From contig JADFHH010000115.1 in the NCBI GenBank assembly GCA_022567275.1, positions 1-6,024 of the forward strand: DNA of 6,024 nt, read 5' to 3'. The position numbers were made by a program, and so were the translations under genes. Origin of the DNA: Pseudomonadota bacterium. GTDB taxonomy: Bacteria; Pseudomonadota; Alphaproteobacteria; Rhizobiales; Methyloligellaceae. This document shows positions 1-6,024 of this stretch, in pieces (positions within the stretch are counted from its first letter, which is position 1; every line of letters begins with the position of its first letter). The notes beneath the pieces were generated by a model. It was given only the letters and a program-made list of their open reading frames with translations, was not told where the DNA came from and ran no database searches.

Positions 1-21
1 CATGCCGGAATAGAAGAATGC

Positions 22-63
22 GCCACACACTCATTGTCACCAGCCACACACTCATCGTCACCA
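22..63. repeat. Left flank tandem repeat, 2 x 21 nt
   Basis: Two adjacent 21-nt units, 22-42 and 43-63, are identical except for one base (T35 versus C56). Each contains CACACACTCAT followed by a GTCACCA end. The second unit runs into the left arm of the large palindrome that begins at 56, so the flank appears to be a duplicated tip of that element. It mirrors the 21-nt tandem units on the right side of the element. No function is assigned. Confidence 0.75.
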
Positions 64-159
64 CCGGGCTTGACCCGGTGGTCCATGCCGCCGTTCCAAC
101 AATCCTTGAGAGCATATGGTGATTCAGCATGGATTACCGGGTCAAGCCCGGTAATGACG
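56..159. repeat. Palindromic intergenic repeat with two nested hairpins
   Basis: The arms 56-87 and 128-159 are inverted repeats of each other, matching at 28 of 32 positions, with a 40-base centre. Each arm is also a hairpin in itself: 61-68 pairs with 74-81 around a 5-base loop (CTTGA), and 133-141 pairs with 147-155 around TCAAG. The four differences between the arms fall as two pairs inside these stems (CC/GG in the left, TT/AA in the right), so pairing is kept in both. Repeats with the core CCGGGCTTGACCCGG are common between genes in many alphaproteobacteria; that is from general knowledge, not a search. It could act at the RNA level or in DNA as a protein-binding or mosaic element; nothing here decides this. 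It lies upstream of yejB and could sit in its leader or between it and a preceding gene. Confidence 0.85.
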
Positions 160-220
160 AAGGGGGCGGAATGACGGATGCGGGGAGCGGAATGACGGAT
201 GCGGGGGGCGGTAATGACGA
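153..220. repeat. Right flank tandem repeat, about 3 units of 17-21 nt
   Basis: Units at 153-169 (17 nt, shortened), 170-190 and 191-211 (both 21 nt, differing only at A186 versus G207) are followed by a partial unit (TAATGACGAATG). Each has the form AATGACGGATG followed by a G-rich run ending GCGG. The AATGACG part is the outer tip of the right palindrome arm, so the array looks like tandem duplication of an element end. The complement of these units carries CATCCGTCATT, comparable to CATCGTCACC in the left flank units, which makes the whole 22-220 block roughly mirror-symmetric. Confidence 0.75.
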
Positions 221-284
221 ATGTGTCAACTGCTTCAAAAATGCAGGATATGCTTCCGTTCAAACGTGAAAGACTCATAGCCTC

Positions 285-1406
285 ATGGCTGCTTATATCC
301 TGAGAAGGCTGCTGCTGATCGTGCCCACCATGCTGGGCATCATGATCGTGAGCTTTACCGTCATACAGTTCGCGCCGGGCGGGCCGGTGGAAAAGATCAT
401 CGCCCAGTTGACCGGCACCGATGTGGCGGCGACCGCGCGCATCGGCGGGACGGGCAGCGGCGATTTTGGCGCCAGCGCACAGTCACAAACCAATATCGGC
501 ACCGGCGACACTTCCATCTCGTCGAAATACCGCGGCGCCCAGGGCCTCGACCCGGAATTTATCAAGTCGCTGGAAAAGCAGTTCGGCTTCGACAAGCCGG
601 CCCATGAACGCCTGGCGCTGATGCTGTGGAACTATATCCGCTTCGATTTTGGAGAAAGTTATTTCCGCGATGTGAGCGTCATCGATCTCATCATCGAGAA
701 AATGCCGGTTTCCATCTCGCTGGGCTTGTGGATGACGCTGCTGTCCTATGGCGTCTCGATCCCGCTTGGCATTCGCAAGGCGGTGTCCGACGGCCAGCGC
801 TTCGATGTGTGGACCAGCGGCGTCATCGTCATCGGCTACGCGATTCCCGGATTCCTGTTCGCGGTGCTGCTGATCGTGCTGTTCGCCGGCGGCACCTTTC
901 TCGACTGGTTCCCGTTGCGCGGTCTGACATCGGATAATTTCGATTCATTGCCCTGGTATGGCAAAGTGATCGACTATTTCTGGCATCTGACCCTGCCGCT
1001 CATCGCCATGGCGCTCAGCGCCTTCGCCACCACCACATTTCTCACAAAAAATTCATTCCTGGACGAGATCAAGAAGCAATATGTGATGACCGCGCACGCC
1101 AAGGGCCTGAGCGAACGCCAGGTGCTCTACGGCCATGTGTTCCGCAACGCCATGCTGATCATCATCGCCGGCTTCCCCGGCGCCTTCATCAGCTCCTTTT
1201 TCGCCGGCTCCCTGCTGATCGAGACCATTTTTTCGCTCGACGGGCTGGGGTTGCTGAGTTTCGAGTCCATCGTCAACCGGGACTATCCGGTGGTGTTCGC
1301 GACCCTGTACATCTTTTCGCTGCTGGGGCTGTTCATCTCCCTCATTTCGGACCTGACATATATGTGGGTCGATCCGCGCATCGACTTCGAAACCCGGGAG
1401 GTCTGA
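285..1406 (+). CDS. yejB: Oligopeptide ABC importer, inner-membrane permease YejB
   Basis: One of the two membrane subunits of a Yej-type peptide importer, which takes up oligopeptides and, in enterobacteria, microcin C (family knowledge). The 373 residues are close to the usual YejB length (about 360). The N terminus has the MAAYILRRLLLIVPTMLG start and the APGGPV signature (30-35) typical of DppB/YejB permeases. Hydrophobic segments lie near 9-29, 142-163, 178-202, 234-254, 288-312 and 335-360. The EAA loop that docks on the ATPase is at about 266-288 (Y-x3-A-x-A-K-G-L ... F-R-N-A). A Gly/Ser/Ala-rich stretch at about 44-85, before GAQGLDPE, lies in the periplasmic loop after the first helix and seems usual for YejB. 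ATG 285 is the only reasonable start, since an in-frame TGA lies at 267-269. No strong Shine-Dalgarno is visible (only GAAAG, about 12 bases upstream). Its stop is one base from the next start, so the two are surely cotranscribed. Assignment to YejB rather than DppB rests on overall sequence style and on the YejE partner. Confidence 0.93.
   Translation: MAAYILRRLLLIVPTMLGIMIVSFTVIQFAPGGPVEKIIAQLTGTDVAATARIGGTGSGDFGASAQSQTNIGTGDTSISSKYRGAQGLDPEFIKSLEKQFGFDKPAHERLALMLWNYIRFDFGESYFRDVSVIDLIIEKMPVSISLGLWMTLLSYGVSIPLGIRKAVSDGQRFDVWTSGVIVIGYAIPGFLFAVLLIVLFAGGTFLDWFPLRGLTSDNFDSLPWYGKVIDYFWHLTLPLIAMALSAFATTTFLTKNSFLDEIKKQYVMTAHAKGLSERQVLYGHVFRNAMLIIIAGFPGAFISSFFAGSLLIETIFSLDGLGLLSFESIVNRDYPVVFATLYIFSLLGLFISLISDLTYMWVDPRIDFETREV
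1396..1401 (+). promoter_or_regulatory. Ribosome-binding site for the yejE-yejF fusion gene
   Basis: GGGAGG sits inside the last codons of yejB, six bases before a GTG start at 1408. It supports GTG 1408, one base after the yejB TGA, as the true start, and indicates translation coupled to yejB. Confidence 0.75.
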
Positions 1407-1407
1407 G

Positions 1408-4194
<2,787 letters not shown>

Positions 4195-4265
4195 AGTCTT
4201 TCACTTTTTTACGGAAGCTCAACCTGCATGTTTTAAGTGTTGGCGTTTTTTTCGTACCCACATAT

Positions 4266-4302
4266 GTCATTACCGCCCCCTCGTCACCACCGGACCTGAT
4301 CC
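4266..4302. repeat. Degraded half copy of the palindromic repeat
   Basis: Bases 4282-4302 match the left arm of the upstream element (56-76) at 18 of 21 positions, including CGTCACCACCGG exactly. The 15 bases before them (4266-4280, GTCATTACCGCCCCC) are the exact reverse complement of 204-218 in the right flank of that element. The second half of the hairpin is lost, so this copy cannot fold as the first one does. It ends a few bases before the beta-barrel remnant begins, which suggests the element is at or near the breakpoint that removed the rest of that gene. Confidence 0.65.
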
Positions 4303-4307
4303 CATAG

Positions 4308-4424
4308 GCGCTCTATTATACCAGCGGCGGCAGCGTCACCTTCTATCTCAGCGCCGAGGCCCGCGCCGAACAGGATGGCTCCCGCCAGGCGTCGGGCAAG
4401 GCCGGCGTAAAGTTCGGATTTTAA
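4308..4424 (+). pseudogene. C-terminal remnant of an outer-membrane beta-barrel or autotransporter protein
   Basis: A 38-codon open stretch, closed upstream by an in-frame TAG at 4305-4307 and ending at TAA 4422-4424, reads ALYYTSGGSVTFYLSAEARA and then continues to GKAGVKFGF. The alternating polar/hydrophobic residues, the loop-like EQDGSRQASG and the final GVKFGF with a terminal Phe are what the last two strands of an outer-membrane barrel look like; the terminal aromatic residue is the BAM recognition signal (family knowledge). There is no start codon and no ribosome site, and the coding sequence stops abruptly at the degraded repeat. I read it as the surviving tail of a deleted or interrupted gene, most like an autotransporter barrel. 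The fragment is too short for a firm family call, and a chance open frame cannot be excluded. Confidence 0.5.
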
Positions 4425-4534
4425 CCAGCCCCTGCCACCCCGGCCCAATTCCCCTTGCGGCGGCGCGCGCCCGGGCCTAGTTTGCGCGGGGCCTGCCGGG
4501 CCAGGCATTCCCGCATCCGCTTTGTAGCTAAATC

Positions 4535-4540
4535 AAGAGG
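4535..4540 (+). promoter_or_regulatory. Ribosome-binding site for the aminotransferase gene
   Basis: AAGAGG lies five bases before ATG 4546, a good match in sequence and spacing. It fixes the start of the aminotransferase and shows that the gene can be translated independently of the transporter operon upstream. Confidence 0.7.
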
Positions 4541-4545
4541 TCGTC

Positions 4546-5748
4546 ATGGGCTTTGTTTCCGATACACTCCAGCGCGTAAATCCATCCCCCACCATCGCCA
4601 TTTCCAACATGGCGATGGAACTCAAGGCGGCCGGTGAAGACGTTATCGGCCTCGCCGCCGGGGAGCCGGATTTCGATACCCCGGATAATATCAAACGCGC
4701 GGGCATCGACGCGATCAACAGCGGAAAAACCAGATATACCGCCGTTGACGGCATCCCCGAGCTGAAACAGGCCATCGCCGGCAAGCTGAAGCGCGAGAAC
4801 GGGCTGGATTATACGCCCGCACAGGTTTCCGTGGGAACGGGCGCCAAACAGGTGCTTTACAACGCCCTCGTGGCGACGCTCAATCCGGGCGACGAGGTGA
4901 TCATCCCCGCGCCCTATTGGGTGAGCTATCCCGATATCGTGATTCTGGGCGGCGGCACGCCCGTGTTCGTGGAGACAACAATCGGGAATGACTTCAAGAT
5001 GACGGCGCAAGCGCTTGAAGCGGCCATCACGCAAAACACCAAATGGCTGATTCTCAATTCGCCTTCAAACCCGTCGGGGGCGGCTTACAGCCATGACGAT
5101 CTGAAAAAACTGACCGGCGTGCTGTTGCGCCATGAACATGTCTGGGTGCTGACCGACGATATGTACGAGCATCTGGTGTATGACGATTTTATCTTCGCCA
5201 CCCCGGCCCAGGTCGAGCCCAAACTCTATGACCGCACGCTGACCATGAACGGCGTCTCAAAAGCCTATTCCATGACCGGCTGGCGCATCGGTTACGCGGC
5301 CGGACCTGAGCACCTCATCAGTGCCATGCGCAAACTGCAATCGCAATCGACCTCCAACCCCTGTTCCATCAGCCAGTGGGCGGCGGTCGAAGCGCTGAAC
5401 GGTCCGCAGGATTTCCTCGCCGAACGCGCGGCAGTGTTCAGGCAGCGCCGCGATCTCGTCTGCTCCATGCTGAACCAGGCCAAGGGGCTCGACTGCCCAA
5501 CGCCGGAAGGCGCGTTTTACGTCTATCCGTCCTGCGAGGGGTGTATTGGAAAAACCACGCCGCAGGGCAAAAAAATCGCCAATGACGAGGATTTCGTGAC
5601 CGCGCTTCTGGAAGAACAGGGCGTCGCTGTGGTCCACGGCGCGGCGTTTGGCCTCTCGCCCTTCTTCCGCGTGTCCTACGCCGCTTCAACCGATGTGCTC
5701 GAACAGGCCTGCCAGCGCATCCAGCGGTTCTGCGGAAGTTTGAGCTAG
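4546..5748 (+). CDS. aspC: Aspartate aminotransferase, class I (Iγ type), PLP-dependent
   Basis: A cytoplasmic PLP enzyme that moves the amino group between aspartate and 2-oxoglutarate, giving oxaloacetate and glutamate; it links the TCA cycle with amino acid synthesis. The 400 residues match the usual length of AatA/AspC from rhizobia. Visible landmarks are AAGEPDFDTP near the N terminus, SVGTGAKQVLYNAL (cofactor phosphate loop), NSPSNPSG with N175, TDDMYEHLVYDD with D204 and Y207 (PLP ring contacts), SKAYSMTGWRIGY with the Schiff-base lysine K239 and phosphate-binding R247, and FFRVSYA with R375, which binds the substrate carboxylate. All are intact. Some members of this subgroup also act on prephenate or aromatic amino acids, so strict aspartate specificity is inferred. 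The remnant of an FAD monooxygenase gene starts 23 bases after the stop. No terminator is visible between them. Confidence 0.95.
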   Translation: MGFVSDTLQRVNPSPTIAISNMAMELKAAGEDVIGLAAGEPDFDTPDNIKRAGIDAINSGKTRYTAVDGIPELKQAIAGKLKRENGLDYTPAQVSVGTGAKQVLYNALVATLNPGDEVIIPAPYWVSYPDIVILGGGTPVFVETTIGNDFKMTAQALEAAITQNTKWLILNSPSNPSGAAYSHDDLKKLTGVLLRHEHVWVLTDDMYEHLVYDDFIFATPAQVEPKLYDRTLTMNGVSKAYSMTGWRIGYAAGPEHLISAMRKLQSQSTSNPCSISQWAAVEALNGPQDFLAERAAVFRQRRDLVCSMLNQAKGLDCPTPEGAFYVYPSCEGCIGKTTPQGKKIANDEDFVTALLEEQGVAVVHGAAFGLSPFFRVSYAASTDVLEQACQRIQRFCGSLS

Positions 5749-5771
5749 GGTCGGACCCCCGGGACGGAGCC

Positions 5772-5882
5772 ATGAAGATCATCATAAACGGCGCCGGAAT
5801 TGCCGGGCAAACGCTTGCCTGTTGGTTGGAGCGATACGGTTTTGAGCCGACTCTCGTCGTTAGCGGAGTTTCCTGGACGTGA
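5772..5882 (+). pseudogene. N-terminal fragment of an FAD-dependent monooxygenase
   Basis: An ATG at 5772, preceded closely by GGAG (5766-5769), opens a 36-codon frame ending at TGA 5880-5882. The first 29 residues, MKIIINGAGIAGQTLACWLE and then RYGFEPTLV, are the start of an FAD-binding monooxygenase of the UbiH/PHBH type: a beta strand, the dinucleotide-binding GAGIAG loop (residues 7-12), a helix, and a second strand ending where the family normally has Glu. Here that Glu is replaced by Val and the resemblance ends (about base 5859). The last seven codons (VSGVSWT) are unrelated, and no continuation appears in any forward frame up to the window end. I read it as a gene cut short by insertion or deletion; the intact enzyme would have about 380-420 residues. 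Whether the missing part lies beyond the window is unknown. Confidence 0.65.
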
Positions 5883-5960
5883 AAAACGGTCAAACGGGTC
5901 AGGATGAACCGATCATGCTCTGATTCCAGAAAATTCCGCGTGAACGGGATTCGCATGATT
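5860..5960. repeat. Possible RIME-like intergenic element
   Basis: The sequence that replaces the monooxygenase gene from about 5860 does not look like coding DNA. It contains GATCATGCTCTGATTCC (5911-5927), reminiscent of the 'AGAGCATGAT' cores seen in short intergenic mosaic elements of rhizobia and relatives (from memory, not searched). It also has a 7-base inverted repeat, ATCATGC (5912-5918) and GCATGAT (5953-5959), separated by 34 bases. The limits are guesses, and only one copy is in this window. Confidence 0.3.
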
Positions 5961-5980
5961 TTTATCGCTCTCCCCTTGTC

Positions 5981-6024
5981 GCGAAAAAAATTTTTAATTT
6001 TTTTTACAGCTGTTGCAGAATGGT
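5981..6024. other. AT-rich tract at window end
   Basis: After GTCGCG, the sequence switches to an A-run followed by T-runs (5984-6005), unlike the GC-rich surroundings. A/T tracts like this bend DNA and are often found upstream of promoters. TTTACA (6002-6007) or TTGCAG (6013-6018) could be a -35 box for a gene beyond the window, but the matching -10 would lie outside. No assignment is made. Confidence 0.3.

Larger units (their letters stand above)
4195..4545. other. Intergenic gap with repeat and gene remnant
   Basis: This 351-base gap holds no intact gene. It starts with an AT-richer stretch (4195-4265) that includes a run of seven T (4246-4252) but no convincing hairpin before it. It then holds a degraded copy of the palindromic repeat (4266-4302) and a beta-barrel remnant (4308-4424), followed by a C- and G-rich stretch with a short hairpin (4491-4495 with 4502-4506) that lacks a T run. 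I see no clear promoter for the downstream aminotransferase gene, although one must lie here or further upstream. Confidence 0.6.

Noticed and set aside
1..174. Forward frame 1 is open from the window edge to a TGA at 172-174
   Set aside because: It runs through the palindromic repeat and its codons follow the repeat, with no recognisable protein; an end of an upstream gene cannot be shown.
22..220. Short regularly spaced repeats as a CRISPR array
   Set aside because: Units are directly adjacent with no unique spacers and lie around a palindrome; there are no cas genes.
224..254. Promoter upstream of yejB (TGTCAA ... TATGCT)
   Set aside because: Both boxes match the consensus poorly, and no second line of evidence supports it.
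4220..4252. Terminator after the transporter operon (T-run at 4246-4252)
   Set aside because: The only stem before the T-run is four base pairs (CAAC with GTTG) with mismatches inside and does not lie directly before the T-run; not convincing.
4491..4506. GCCTG/CAGGC hairpin upstream of aspC
   Set aside because: Only five base pairs in a GC-rich stretch with no T-run or regulatory motif; expected by chance.
5438..5956. 172-codon open frame on the minus strand across the end of aspC and the monooxygenase remnant
   Set aside because: Most of it is antisense to aspC, with no recognisable domain and no plausible ribosome site seen.

Overview
The window looks like chromosomal DNA from an alphaproteobacterium. 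Three things point there: GC-rich coding sequence with strong third-position GC, protein sequences closest in style to alphaproteobacterial YejB/YejE/YejF and AspC (AatA type Iγ), and a '...CACCGGGCTTGACCCGGTG...' palindromic intergenic repeat of a kind that is common in that class. The order or genus cannot be fixed from this sequence. All intact genes read on the + strand.

Layout. Bases 1-284 hold no supportable gene. They contain an elaborate palindromic repeat (22-220): two self-complementary hairpins in inverted orientation, flanked on each side by 21-nt tandem units. Next is a compact two-gene transporter operon, yejB (285-1406) and a 928-residue gene at 1408-4194, separated by one base. 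The second gene joins what are normally two proteins, the YejE permease and the double-ATPase YejF, in one reading frame. The 351-base gap at 4195-4545 holds a degraded copy of the same repeat and, directly beside it, what looks like the last 38 codons of an outer-membrane beta-barrel or autotransporter protein. An intact class I aspartate aminotransferase (aspC/aatA) follows at 4546-5748. Then comes the first ~30 codons of an FAD-dependent monooxygenase, cut off by unrelated sequence (5772-5882). The window ends in a possible second repeat type and a very AT-rich tract.

How the genes work together. YejB and the YejE-YejF fusion supply two membrane subunits and two ATPase domains, which is everything an oligopeptide (Yej-type, microcin C-like) importer needs except the periplasmic binding protein YejA. 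No YejA is in the window. The aminotransferase has its own ribosome-binding site and no evident functional link to the transporter.

The main points of interest are the permease-ATPase-ATPase fusion, the paired-base changes in the palindromic repeat, and the two gene remnants, which suggest that the sequence between the conserved genes has been rearranged and is decaying. I did not find evidence for a wholly new defence or mobile system.
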